Assembly (NCBI GenBank): GCA_021030905.1
Contig: JAGFMI010000004.1
Location: 434,001-498,000 of the forward strand
DNA length: 64,000 nucleotides
Direction of reading: 5' to 3'
Source of the DNA: Pyrenula massariospora
Taxonomy: Eukaryota > Ascomycota > Eurotiomycetes > Pyrenulales > Pyrenulaceae
The position numbers and the translations under genes were made by a program. Of this stretch, positions 1 through 11,747 are shown piece by piece (the stretch's first letter is position 1; every line of letters starts with the position of its first letter). Below the pieces are notes generated by a model, which saw only the letters and a list, made by a program, of their open reading frames with translations, did no database searches and had not been told where the DNA came from.

Positions 1-911
1 ACTCGGTCGAGATTGCCAGCGGGAATAGGCGAGCTGGCAGCACGTGGAAGGCAAAACCGTACCTGTCTCAGGATTGCTGGTCTTCACGAGAGCAGTAGGT
101 AAGATGCCTATTTGGGCCGATGTTCTTGGAATCGTTTTACCCCCGGTCCGACAGGCCTCCTTCACGATAGTCGAGTGTTTTACCGTCCCACGCCCTAGAA
201 GTCGGAGGGCGGAGGTTGGGGGATCTTTCGCGTCTTCGGCGAGTCGGCTGCTCGCTTCGTGACCCTGGTTAGGGGATGGGCCTAACCATCTGCAGTCTTG
301 AAACAGCCGCTGATATCCCAAGCTGGTCCCTGCACCCCATGCGACAATTTATTTTTTCTCCCCCAAGGCCTCCTGACGATGCAGGAGACGTTCTGGGATG
401 ACTGCGGTTCTCATCTCTGGATAAACCCGCTAAAGATTGCGATAGCAGTTGGTTCAGGCTGACCAACACGGATGGATGCACGCTACCCGCAGATCAGGAA
501 CCATCTGAACTCTCACCAGCATGCTGACCGGGATGTCGACCTTTGTTTCACGCCATGCGGCGTGTCTTCGAAGCTTGCATATCCAGCTTGAAAGCGACGC
601 TGTAATCGTGGAATAGGAGTCATGAGCTTCCTGTGCTTGTCTACCAGGGTCGTCTTCCGTGCGTGCAGAAAGATAAATATCTTGCCATCCGCCTCGTTGC
701 CATGCCATCTACCACACTTTCAAGTCTCTCACTGTCTGTATACTATTGTACATTCCTTCGCTTCTTGTGTTTTTAAGCTCTGGCAGCTCCATTCAGTCGT
801 TCTTCCCTATTCACTGTACCACATATCTCTCTTTCAGACATTCAGCATTAGATCGGAGTCTGCCAGCTCTTCAACCCTGTACCATCATTTAGACATACTC
901 GAATCATCAAC
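1..911. other. Gene-free left edge
   Basis: I see no convincing gene. Open frames on both strands lack family features and splice structure. The last 150 bases before the gene at 912 are pyrimidine-rich, as expected for a fungal promoter and 5' leader. Confidence 0.5.
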
Positions 912-1734
912 ATGCGCGCTGCATTCCTACTTGCCATCGCTGGCCTCAGTGCTCTCGTCTCCTCCGCTGCTGTACCTTCTCAAACTTTGAAATGGACCCG
1001 CCAAGCCTCCAATGCCAGCGACAACTGTGACCTCTCCACGGTATGTCCCTATCCTTCTCCGCACCCAAACATGATGCCAACTCCCGCTCAGGGAACCCCC
1101 ATTCCTCCTCTGCCCTTGAATAATACCACTCCTTCCAACAACACATCCTCATCGTGTGACCTTTCCCAGGTTCAACAACCTCCAGCGCCGACCGCGCTCC
1201 CAGCTCCAACAGGCCGCCTAGTATTGATCGCTCTCGGACAAGTACGTAACCCTTCCACCACAGCATCCCATCATCGCAAACAAACAGCTCACCTTAAAAA
1301 AAAAGGGCACCCAAAACTACACCTGCGCCAACGGCTCCGCCACCCCCGTCTCCATCGGCGCCGTCGCCACCCTCACCAACGCCTCCTGCGCCGTCGCCGG
1401 CGGCGCCACCGAGGACCAGCTCGGCACCCTCAACGAGGGCGCCGCCGCCATCGGCGCGCACTTCTTCGTCGACGCGACCACCCCGGACTTTGACGTCGAC
1501 GCGCTCGGCAACACGGAGCTGACCAAGGCGAATGTCAGCAATGCGCCGCCGAACAGCGATGGGGATGTGCCGTGGTTGCGGCTGACGGCGAATACCGCCG
1601 GGACGACGAGCGAGATCGTGGAGATTTATCGGCTGGAGACGAGTGGGGGGGCGGCGCCGGCGAGTTGTGCGGGGGCGACGGGGGTGGTGACGCAGGCGTA
1701 TTCGGCGGAGTATTGGTTTTATGCGGCTGCTTAG
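912..1734 (+). CDS. Secreted DUF3455 family protein
   Basis: Three exons, 912-1040, 1170-1241 and 1306-1734, all joined in phase 0, give about 209 residues. The first 20 residues (MRAAFLLAIAG..) form a clean signal peptide ending near SSAA, so the protein is probably secreted. Exon 3 opens with GTQNYTCANGS and continues through a region with HFFVDATTPDF and VPWLRLTA, which I recognise as the DUF3455 (PF11937) pattern of fungal extracellular proteins; no reaction is established for the family. The second intron ends at an A-rich acceptor just before GTQNYTC, and that join is what restores the family motif. Exon 3 is very GC-rich, so it also creates long antisense open frames that are not genes. 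The family call is from memory of the motif; the gene structure is well supported. Confidence 0.8.
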
Positions 1735-3534
1735 GGGGCGGGGGTGGAGGTTTTGGTTGTGGAAGAGGCTCGGCCCTGAAAAGGGGTATTTGAGCTTCAT
1801 TGGTTAATAGGATCCGTTTTGGATGACGGATCGGGAAGGAAATGGGAGGATTACTGCTTTTGTGATGCTTTTCATGATTTGGTCACGTTGGCTTAAGATA
1901 TTCTTGCCGAGAGGAGCCCTGGCTGTAAAATAGAACTAGATGTATAACACACTCGATGCATCGTTTCAAACGGAGCTTTATCTGCTCTCGGGATACTTCG
2001 AATATACACCTTTTAGAGGCCGCTACAAAGTATATCGTTAAGACAATCCTATCCCGCAAATTACCTGTCGGTAATTTTAACAAACCCCCAATATCCCTCC
2101 GTCCCGCTCCAATCAAAGCTAGGACCCACCTTAGGTACCTATCCCCACACTCCCCATCTAAGCTTCCTAACTCGTATCGTTCCATCCAATCATACTCCCA
2201 CACACCCCGCCGCTCCGTACAAGGCAAACAAGGCTGATAGGCGAACACTAACTATCTATCTATCGTGTCTAAAGCGATAGCCTTCCACGATAGCCTTCCA
2301 CGATCACCGCGGCAGTATGCTTGTATGTCTATCTATCTTTAATCCTCCCCCCCAAAACCTACCTGTTCCACGAATTAGCCACCAGCCTACCCAGAGACCG
2401 TCCGGTCTTCCCGTAGGAGAGGGATGTGAAGGGGAGGGAAGGGGAGGGTGCGGATGAGATACCCTACCCTGCCTTGGGGGAGAATGACTGACTGACTAGG
2501 ATGGGTCAATGGAGCTGGGGCGGGGGAGGAGGAAGAGAGGGTGCGGTGAGATCGGAAAATGGGGGTGTGGTCGAGGGTTGGGATAGTGGTTGGGAGGGAA
2601 AGGGGAAGGGAGAGGAAAGGAGGAGAGGGGAGGGGGTTGGTTGGGAAGGGGACGGGGATAGCTGGCCTGAGGCTTGAGGCTGCTGCGTGGGGAAGGCGTT
2701 CCGGACTAGAATGGTTGTTCATTTGATTCAGCGGGTGGGTGCGAAGGGTACCTCATGGAGTGCTTTGCAGTAGTGTGGCGTGATGTATGGTGGGGTTTCG
2801 AAGGGGAGTAAGTGCTTGCTGTGAGTTTTCGGGTCGGTGTTCTTTTTTGTGACATGAGGATACTGTAGAGTAGCAGTTACATGCGGTGTCTTGCTGTAGA
2901 AAAAAAGCCGAGCAAAGCAGCGAATGGTACAGTAATGCAGTGTCTGAAAGTGTGGGTCATAGAGAGCATATCTACTAGGAATCTACTTTTAGCCGAGGAC
3001 CTTGACGGTCATTTGTATGTGCACGGAAGTTGGTGACATAACATACTTTCTCCGTGACTAAAGTATCTCAAACATAGGTCTACTCAACCGCTCATCCAAG
3101 AGTATTATAGAAGTATACGTCTGAATTCTCTCTGTTTCGCTGAACTCATCTCACTACACTCAAAGCTTTGAGCAATTATTTCAAACATATAGCGTTGCAG
3201 CTATGTGAGGGTTTTCAGGTTGTGCCCGGGCTGAATCCATTTTGGTGTAACTATTGTGTTTTTGAAATCCGTACGCCTGGGTGACCTGCAGCTTATGGCC
3301 CCTTTTCTTCATCCCGTTTCAGCCCTCATGTCGTCTGAAGCTAGACATTCTCCGGGTCCTTTCTAGCATCCTCCGTATCCTTCACATGGATCCTAGACCA
3401 GATCCCTGTACGGGCATGTAGGTAAGCTCTAGTGCATGCTTGTACAATTCTACCTTTCTTAGCAACTACTGCCAATTATCTTTTCAGGGACTTGTCGCTT
3501 AGTCTCAGACTTCGCTTAAGCAGACAAGCTCGCT
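1735..3534. other. Gene-free stretch with G-rich purine tract
   Basis: No gene seen. It holds CTAT microsatellite patches and a 13-bp direct duplication (gatagccttccac) around 2255-2335, then a strongly strand-biased G/A-rich block at about 2415-2661. A proline-rich minus-strand open frame over that block reflects composition only. Confidence 0.5.
2415..2661. repeat. Polypurine, G-run-rich low-complexity tract
   Basis: The plus strand is almost all G and A, with many runs of three to five G (for example ggggagggaaggggaggg). Such tracts can form G-quadruplex or triplex structures. Nothing suggests it is coding. Confidence 0.6.
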
Positions 3535-5337
3535 ATGAAGAACCTAGGGTTCACTCTTCCAACCCATGAAAAACAGCGGAGACGTTACGCTCCTTTGGAA
3601 TCTATCGACATCTTTCATAAATATGCCAATTTTACGAGTTTGATTCTGACGACCGTGATCAGCATACTGCTCGTAGCAAGTGACCAAAGGCATTGGTATA
3701 TATCTGGCAAATCCTGTGCGACCTTTACCAAATATCGAACGTCAGTACAGATTGCGGTTCAGCTAATTTCGGCTGGCCTGGGATTTTGCCAGCAGAACGT
3801 TGTTTGCCAGTTGTTCAATTATGCCACAAGGCTACAACTTCGAGATGCTCCGCCAACATTAGATACAGTGTACGCATGGACCAGCATGTCCGCTGCGCGT
3901 GCTGCCTGGGGTCTTCGTGGCACGTTTCTTGTGCCCACTCTACTTTTCGCCGTCTTAATGTTGGCGTCGTCTGCCCTTTGGACTGGTGCAATCACACCAA
4001 CGCTGATTTCGACAAATGCTACGGAGCTAGAATCTGTGCCAGTTCCACGGTATCGAAATGCCAGCAACATAAGGGAATAGCCCTCAGAAATTGGCCGCGG
4101 TTAGCCTATCCGCCGAACAAACGAGGGTCTATTTAGCTTCTCTCCCGGCGTGAGAATGCTTGCACCATTGCTCGATGCAGCTGCATCTGCAACAACGGTA
4201 GATGGTAGCATTCGACGACATGCGAAGATGGACAATACCCGTTACATGTACAATGGGCGATCATACGGCGTTGGAGCATCTGTAGGTCTCGCAGATGGCC
4301 ATATCACCGACAATCCGCTTGTATTGAGCTACCTCTACCAAGAAAACGGCCTCCATGCAGATGTCCACTGCATCTTCAATACCAGCACTCAGTTCATCAT
4401 CAAAAACGGGACCACGCCTACTACATGGCTCGCGGTTGGCTGTCTTCCCAACAGCGGTAATAAATGCGAATACTCTGAATACTTCGGCCACAGTGGAGAC
4501 ACAGTCGTCACTATCGGTGTATCCACTAACAAAGCTTCTCCCGAAAGAATTCTTGCAATCGCCGCCGGCCAAAACTACGCCGCTTTAAATACAACCCAGT
4601 GCACCATCACCTTCTCACCCAAGCTCTTCGACGTCTCGGTCAACCGCGCCGACCGTTCCATCAGCGTCACCGGATCCTTCCCCGCTGCCGACTTCCCAGC
4701 AAGCCAAAACCTCACCTGTGCCCTCGTTCGGCAGTTCGAGCTCATCGCAAACGATCAGACCAGCCTCTACGTCTCCGTGGTCGGCGACTCGCTTAATGCC
4801 AGCATCAACAGCTACATCAGCTCCAAGTCCCCTTCCGCCAATCTGACCGCGGCTACCGCCACCCTCGTCGGACTCAAAAACTTCGTCGTCGCCATGGTCG
4901 ACGATCTGCTCTCAGCGTATTCCAGCGCCCAGCTGATGATCATGCACGACACCAGCCCCGCGCACGCTCGGGTCCAGGTCCACGCCTTCCGCTTCGGATC
5001 GGGAGTCTACATCTTCCTCACCTTCGCCATCAACACGGGCATCCTCCTCCTCCTCGCCGGAGAGGCCTTCCGAACGGGCTGCTGGAGAGATTTCCTAGAT
5101 TTTGACTACACGGATCCGCGGAGCTTGATCATCGGGAGCTCGATGGGTGGGTGTGCGATCGCCGAGATCGCGGAGGGAGCTTGGATTGATCGATCGAAGT
5201 CGATGTATGAGTTTCGTGAGCCGGGGGTTGGGAATGTGAGGGTTGGATTGCACGGGAATCGAAGGGCTGTTGTGTTGTGTACGGAAAAGAGGTCGTCGAA
5301 GGAGCTTCCAGATATTCCGATCGAACGCATGATTTGA
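3535..5337 (+). pseudogene. Multi-pass membrane protein gene with two in-frame TAG codons
   Basis: One reading frame runs 600 codons from ATG 3535 to TGA 5337, interrupted only by TAG at 4078-4080 and 4102-4104. It encodes N-terminal membrane segments (SLILTTVISILLVA; FLVPTLLFAVLMLAS), a long predicted extracellular part with Cys and N-glycosylation sites, and a last membrane segment near 5010-5060 (GVYIFLTFAINTGILLLL). I know this layout from uncharacterised fungal membrane proteins, where a segment like PSEIG..GP..RT..G.FSYSPGV is coding; here the same pattern spans both stops, so I read it as a decayed gene. TGG to TAG is a plausible cause of the first stop. The alternative is a 69-nt in-frame intron at 4036-4104 (GTGCCA..GGTTAG), which would delete the conserved segment. 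Function unknown. Confidence 0.6.
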
Positions 5338-6015
5338 AGCGATTCGTGTAGGTTGTTCTACTCATCATCTTATGAGCCATTTCGTTGTGCAAGCACAATG
5401 TAGATATTACTGCAGTGCCTAATCCCTCACTCTGCTAAACTGTGTCACCTCGCTCAGGGCAGAGCATGGATATGAAGTGGATGTCCTCACCGTTGTTAGC
5501 ACGGTATAGCAGCAACGGTCTGAAGTAACAATGCTAGGAGGGTGGTCATCAAAGTGGTATATTAATTTCCTAAAGTACAAACCATTCCCTCCCTAATCTC
5601 CCCTCTCGTCGCTTGCATCAATACAATGCCTAAATCAGCCTAGAATGCAAACCGCCGCCAGGATCCGCAGGGATAACGTCGGGGCCGAATCCCTTTTAGC
5701 GCTACTGTAACAGAAAACCTCACCGTCAAGACCGAGCAATTGCCTTACTGTACCAAATCTTGTATAGGCCCAGTATCTGAATAGGCCGTGTTCTCTATTA
5801 CTGTGACTTTCATACGAAAGTGGAGACAATCTCGAGAAATCGTTCCTTGTGTATCGAGTTCCAGTCGGCGCGAATATCCCGGCGTGTATAAAATCTTATT
5901 TTCGCTTTCCACCTTGTAGCTGATCGCTGGTACAGAATTTTTGGGTTGCCTCTCGCAAGAGCCGCTCAATTCTCCATCGCCTTTAACTTCATTTCAACTT
6001 GCTATCTTTTTCGTT
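5338..6015. other. Intergenic, promoter side of the Rossmann gene
   Basis: No gene seen. The 3' part carries a TATA-like box; the rest is unique-looking sequence. Confidence 0.5.
5887..5893 (+). promoter_or_regulatory. TATA-like box
   Basis: TATAAAA lies 123-129 bases before the ATG at 6016, a usual distance for a fungal core promoter with a short leader. Confidence 0.4.
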
Positions 6016-6916
6016 ATGAAGCTCGTGATCGGTGGTTCGAGCGGGTTCGTAGGCACAGAGCTCGTCCGCCAAGCGCTCTCCAACCCATCCATCACGACCA
6101 TTGTTGGTGTTAGCCGACGCGATACACCGGTGCCACCTGGATCGGTCAATGGTCTTGAAAAACTGACTGCAATTGTCTGCGATAACTTCGAAAGCTACCC
6201 CGACAGCCTTAAGAAGGAGCTCGAAGATGCGGATGCTTGTATCTGGTACATTGACCTTATTACCTATTTCGTCAGGTCTTGGTGATATTGATCCAAGCGC
6301 TACTGACACGGAAGCAGGACGATTGCTGTGACGCCACCAAATCTCAAATCACAGCCTTGGGAGGAGACATGCAAGATTTCCCGCGACTACGCCCTTACTG
6401 CGATCCAAGCTCTCGCCAACGTGTCTCGAAAGCAGAACCAGCCTCTCCGCTTCCTATACATCAGCGGCCATTTCGCACCACGCGAAAGGACAGAGGACAT
6501 GAAGATATTAGATGAGCACGGAATGACGGCTTACGGTCTAATGCGGGTATGTGCTGCTTTCTTTGTGTCTAAAACCTAATTTCTTCGCACTTAGGCGGCG
6601 GCTCCATTTGCTTTCTATCATGGAAGTTCTAACATGAGCTTCCTATGCATGTGTCTAGGGCGAAGCCGAATCTCGATTACTTGCATTTGCGGAGCAGTCC
6701 AACGGTGTGGTCCAGACGGCCGTGGCCAAGCCAGGACTCATCGCTGCTCCAGGCAGGGTCCTACCAACCATCCCGGGCCTCCCCAGCATCGAGCTACATG
6801 ACTTCGCAGCAGCCCTCCTAGACCAGGTTGTGAATGGCTTCGAGAAAGACACGCTTTCCAACGATGACTTGTCTCGGATTGGGCAGAGGGCCTTGCACGA
6901 CCAGCAGACTGCATGA
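6016..6916 (+). CDS. Small NAD(P)-binding Rossmann (atypical SDR-like) protein
   Basis: Exons 6016-6245, 6318-6546 and 6659-6916 give about 238 residues. Residues 2-13 (KLVIGGSSGFVG) form a beta strand plus the GxxGxxG dinucleotide loop of the extended/atypical SDR group. Joining exons 1 and 2 restores DACIW-TIAVTP, the end of strand 4 where the cofactor usually sits, and exon 2 continues with ISRDYALTAIQAL and RFLYISGHFA. The family acts as nucleoside-diphosphate-sugar epimerase-like or reductase proteins, but there is no clear YxxxK pair, so the substrate and even catalysis are open. The more upstream ATG at 5941 is less likely because it precedes the conserved KLVIGG start by a Ser/Pro-rich, unconserved-looking stretch. 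Confidence 0.8.
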
Positions 6917-9900
6917 CTTGCTTATGTAGAAATACTCGGATGTCGACTTCTGCCGCTTAAGAATTAACAAGAATGTCTCTAAGGCTTCATCGAGTAGTTG
7001 GCAGACTCTCTTGGTATTGACCAACTTATTTCGGGAACAAGCAATAGCCAATGGCATTCTATTGTTCTGAACGTCATACGGCGTATTGATCCCTTCTATC
7101 TACTCTGCCAGTCACGTGACGAAACGAAGGTAAAAGCATCATTATTGTTACGAGGCTCGCGGAAAAACAATGTTTGACTTGACCCATGAGATCCGCAAGC
7201 CTGTTAAGAGGAGGCCACTGGGCAATATTCTTATCATGACCAATTACATCCATCTCTTCATTTTTCAAATAGAGAGCTGCACAGTTGTCTCGGAGGATGC
7301 GGCGTAGCTGTCAGAGCTGCGGCGTATCCGCCATACACATTTCTGAGGCATCTACGTCGGAGCGAGCGAACGATAGGCCGCATTTACCCATGCTAGGCTG
7401 CCTGAAGGATTGCGGTAGCCTTCACTTAAGGCTAGTCTGGAAAGGCTCGTTGTTCACGCCGCTGGATTGCATGAGACTATTACCTCATAACGCTGTCCGA
7501 CATTCTTCCTCGCTTTTACCCGTGCATACTTCCCTATCCTGGGGGTTTTAAACATAACTTTCTCTACTGATACTTCTTGAGTTAGTCATGCCGGCGCCGA
7601 GCTCTGTGGTACTTAGGTCATGTTATTTGGAAGCAGAGAACAGGGTTGAAACGTTAGTTATTGTGGACTGACTTACCTGGCACGCTGAGGCTAGGAGTTG
7701 ATTATCAATCTTGCCGTCGAATACTCGTGCGACTCGAACTGGAATACTATCATTGCTCAAGTATAACACCCCATCAAAGCATCTTGGTGCCAATGCAGTC
7801 TTTTTCGGCTGTGAACAATGCAACATCGATTGATCGGCGCATTAAGACGCGCAGTCATCAAGGCGGTCGTTACATCTGGACCGTGATATGCTCAATTGTG
7901 GTATAGACACAACTCGCACGTCGTTTCCGTCTCGAGATCCAGTGCGAAGACAAGCTACAAGCCTTATGACTTCAAGTCGTGTTGTAAGGGCTCGGGTTCA
8001 ACGTGGGATATACGGCAGTGGTGTTATGCAAGGCCTTCGGCGATAATTACTCAGGAGCTTGCTAAAGTGATAGCGGGTCAAAAGGTGCGTAGTCCGCCTT
8101 CAACTATCAGATATCTTGAAGAATAGGTTGCTTTTTCAATTGTTGGACCTTGAATGTTTCCTTTCGAGCTTTAGGAGGATGCACTGGGAGATTGTGGCCT
8201 CGATTCTCCTGTCTGATTGATATTATTTTTCATCAGTTATGCTCGGTGCTTGCTTTGTACGAGCTCTAGAGGTCGTTCTATTTGTTCTGTTTGAATTTCA
8301 ACGGTAGAAGTAATCACTAATGTTGTGGACGGCTTTCCCCATTCCTCTTAGACATCCGGAATGTTTCTCGACCTTCAATTCTATTTGTGCCCTCGTATAA
8401 GCTGCTAAAATAGCCAGAGCCTTGTGGTATGGCGTGGTGAGCATGTACTAAGCAAGGCTATTACTATCAAGAAGCTCATCATGGCGGTTGGGGGATCGGC
8501 TGTTTGAAGGCGCAGGTTCTGGATGGTAGCGAAACAGGAATCGATTGGGGCTATATTGGAGCGAACAGTATCCTAAATGAGCCCGAGGTTTTACAATGCG
8601 TGCTCAACCCCTTGGAAACGAGATCCCCAATGAGAATCAGGCGCAGAACAATTGGGACACTGCGTGTGATGTATATCTATCTACTGCCTGGCAAATGTGG
8701 AATTCCGCGAATGATGATTTTCGTGAATGGAGGCTGCTCATTGAGGAATTCCTATCCCTTGTCCTGTTACGAATGTTGGGGGTTTTTTGATCGGTCTGCT
8801 CGGCCCGTGCCATTCCAATGTCGGGATGGTACGGACTTAATTTGGGACAGCAGAGGCTCAATTTGGGAGAGCGGGGACTCAATTTGGGACAGCAGGGACT
8901 CACTTTAGGACCGCAGGGACTCAGTTCGGGATACTACGGACTTAGTTGAAGATAGCACGGACCCAGGCAAACCAATTAAAAACCACCTCGACATTTATAA
9001 TAGGATAGGGGTTAGCTGAGTGACATGTAGCCGGTCGTAGGAGCGACGAGGGATAGCAGGCTAGAATTGGTATCGCAGGAAGATACATCAAGGAGGACAT
9101 GAAGATAGCAAGGTCGAGCGATCTTTGAAAGAATGATTATGCATAATAAATGGAGAGTTGTTTAGCACCTCGCACTACAAGGCTGTAGAAATGGCATTTG
9201 CTTACTGACGTGGTACGCGCTTGCTAAGACCGTCCTCGGGAGCTCTAGGCCTCCTTTGACTCTAGTTGTCGGCGTACGGGAGCCTGTGCGAGAGTAGCGC
9301 CAGAGTGATCCAGAGAGCCTTGCAGCCCGACAGATGTACCGCCAACATGCATGAGCCTATTTCAGCTTCGAACGGGCTTGAGGTGGCCCTATTTGGAAGC
9401 ACATCTGGCAGGTGCATTATTCAGGGCAGCGAATGACATGCCAAGGATAATGTACTTTTGTTGCTTGCATAATTTTTCCGCTAGCCAAAACCCTACGCCC
9501 GAGGGCCACTGGCCCTACCAGCCTGATATGCACATCTTCAGCTTCAAGCCATGGCGTCCACTCCGCCTTCTTTTGCTTACCCGTCGTTTGGCCCCCTTCG
9601 CCGCCACTGCAGTGTGTATGCGGCTTTGCCGATGAAAATGCTTCGCATGTCTAGGATCCTCCCCAAAAAGACCCTGTCAAATTGTGATCCGGGGGCTACG
9701 CTGCCTTTGAATTGTGATGCCAACCTATCACTTCTGCATCGAAGTCGGCAAATGCGTACACAATTAAATCCAATTGTGGCTGCCACGTCCTCGTGGATGT
9801 TCGTCTCGCGCCAGGAGGTGCAGACGGACGTCCACGAATGGCAGAATTCATCTCTCTAAAGAAAATAGCAAATTTGTGCGACCATGACCCACGCATTTAG

Positions 9901-10015
9901 CGAACCCCTCAGCCTGATATTTCTCGAATATTTCATTTTCCTCCATCCTTATATGGCTCTCTCGGGAAGCTTCACTTCAATTGATCTATTGAAACATAAA
10001 TACATTGCTATTTTC
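6917..10015. other. Long gene-free stretch
   Basis: About 3.1 kb without a supportable gene. Open frames are short and share no recognisable motif. It contains the 21-bp tandem repeat at 8823-8968. Some stretches (8500-8790, 9340-9860) could be decayed coding sequence, but I cannot identify a parent family. Confidence 0.5.
8823..8968. repeat. 21-bp minisatellite, about seven units
   Basis: Successive 21-bp units begin at 8823, 8844, 8865, 8886, 8907, 8928 and 8949, with a consensus near gggacagcagggactcaattt. The central three or four units are the best conserved and the ends are more diverged. Because 21 is a multiple of three, the array also reads as a seven-residue repeat in open frames of both strands, but there is no surrounding gene. 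Confidence 0.85.
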
Positions 10016-11389
10016 ATGTCGACTCCCACACTTCCACCCGAGATCGCTGCTCAGGACCGCGGTCCGGGTCTGCGAAAAGTCCTTTTCTTCATGACAGTTC
10101 TGCCCACTGTATTTGTCGCAATTCGTTTCTGGTCGAGAATGCTACCTGCTTCACCAAGAGCAGGTGGAAGAGTGACCCCGAAGCTTTGGTGGGACGATTG
10201 GGCATGCTTAGCTGGTTGGGTGTGGCTCCCAGACGCTCTGAATGTTGCTTAGCTCTAATACTACCCAGGCACTATCTACTGCAACCGTTGGCATGGGGTT
10301 CAAGATGATCGACCTTGGGCTGGGGCATCATAGCGGTGCGGTACCGTTTGACCAGGCCACAAAGGCGCTCAAGCTTGTGTTTGCAGTCTATTTCACCTTC
10401 GACATAGGAACTGCGGTCTCTAAGAGCTCGGCCCTCTTCTTCTACGCGCGCATATTCGACAACGTTAGCGTGAATTTCAAATACGCGCTGTGGACAGTTC
10501 ACGGTTTGAACGCTATATGGATGTTCAGCATATTGTCGGCGGCCATATTCCAGTGTGAGCCAACCGCAAAAATCTGGAACCCGACGCTCGAGGGGTATTG
10601 CAGTATCTCTCCGGGCAACCTTTGGATTGGTACCGTAACCGGAAGCATAGCCGTCGACCTCTTGATCCTTATACTGCCTCTTCCAATTCTTTGGAGGTTG
10701 CAAATGAAGCTTCAGAAAAAGGTGCTAATCACTGCTGTTTTTATTTGCGCCTACGCGTAGGTGATATGTTTCTGTTTAGAACCTCGAAGCTAATTCAATC
10801 ATAAAGAGTGATCGTGGTATCTGTAGGCCAATTGATTGCCACAGTCAAATCCGCTGGAGACCTTGACACGGATTTTTCATGTACAGTACCCGTTTCAGAA
10901 CCGCAGAAGAAATCGAGTTTCTAACATTCTACAGACAGTTCCGCTACTCCCTGCCTCTGGATGGTGACTGAGGTTGGAGTCACGGTAATGAGCGCCTCAC
11001 TACCCACTATATACGCCTTTGTAAAGAAGGGCTACATCGAAGGCCCCACCTCTCTGTTCGGGTTAACGCGCAGCAGCAACTTTGCAAGAGATGAAAAAGG
11101 CTCCGGCCGGAGAGGACACATCCCCCAACTAAGAAGCAAATCTGCTTCGAAGATTTTCCGCGGCGGTATCAAAGGCGATTATCGAGTCAATGCCATTGGA
11201 GGCTCGTCGTTGGCTAAGCATGGTGCTGCTCATGATGGTGTTCATGTCAGACGGGACTTTGACGTGGACGGTGCCGTCACGATACAGCCGCTAGGCTCGC
11301 TGTCGGGCGTGACTCACGGCGATGGTGTCGAGCATTGCAGCAGCGATCATGCCAGGAAAAGTCACCACCATGGACCTGGGGCGTGTTAG
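10016..11389 (+). CDS. Rhodopsin/PTH11-type integral membrane protein
   Basis: Exons 10016-10219, 10269-10756, 10807-10880 and 10935-11389 give about 406 residues. All joins restore family sequence: ACLAGW-ALSTATVGMGF, ICAYA-VIVVSVGQL and DFSY-SSATPCLWMV. The protein has seven hydrophobic segments, a DDW motif after the first segment, the extracellular Cys of FQCEPT, and a long polar C-terminal tail. This is the fungal rhodopsin-domain family (PF20684) related to PTH11 receptors, plasma-membrane proteins linked to surface and host sensing. I chose ATG 10016 (MSTPTLPPE) over the in-frame ATG at 9884 because homologous proteins start close to the first membrane segment. Ligand unknown. The tail after about residue 280 is low in conserved features. 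Confidence 0.82.
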
Positions 11390-11747
11390 AGCGCATTCTT
11401 GCGACTATGTTGCCTTTAAAGAGACCGACTCGTTGTACCATAGTATCAGTCGATCAAAATTTTCGCTGGCGCTGGTACATGGTTACTTTAGGATTCTATA
11501 TTTGCTATCTTAACGACGGTCCTTAGTCAGACTTTTTTCCTGGAGATACACTGCCTGCGCGGATATCGAATGGCGAGGGGCTCCATTTCGGCCTGTGAAT
11601 CGGATAGTTAATGTGGAATAATTCAAATAAGTAGTGAGGAAGAGAGGTATAATAGGCTAGAAATGGTATGTAATGAGCAAATAGATTGTTCAACGACATT
11701 TCCATGCCTACCTTTACAGTTCTCAAGACCTTGAAATCTCTTTGCTG
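11390..11747. other. Convergent 3' spacer
   Basis: It separates the ends of the plus-strand PTH11-type gene and the minus-strand NACHT gene. Nothing else seen. Confidence 0.5.

Noticed and set aside
1294-1800. Arg-rich minus-strand open frame over the DUF3455 gene
   Set aside because: It is the antisense of a GC-rich coding exon; the plus strand has signal peptide, introns and a known family.
2387-2722. Pro/Ser-rich minus-strand frame
   Set aside because: Product of the purine-rich tract's composition; no start context, domain or conserved pattern.
8823-8968. Possible CRISPR-like array
   Set aside because: Units are contiguous with no spacers, and the genome is fungal; it is a minisatellite.
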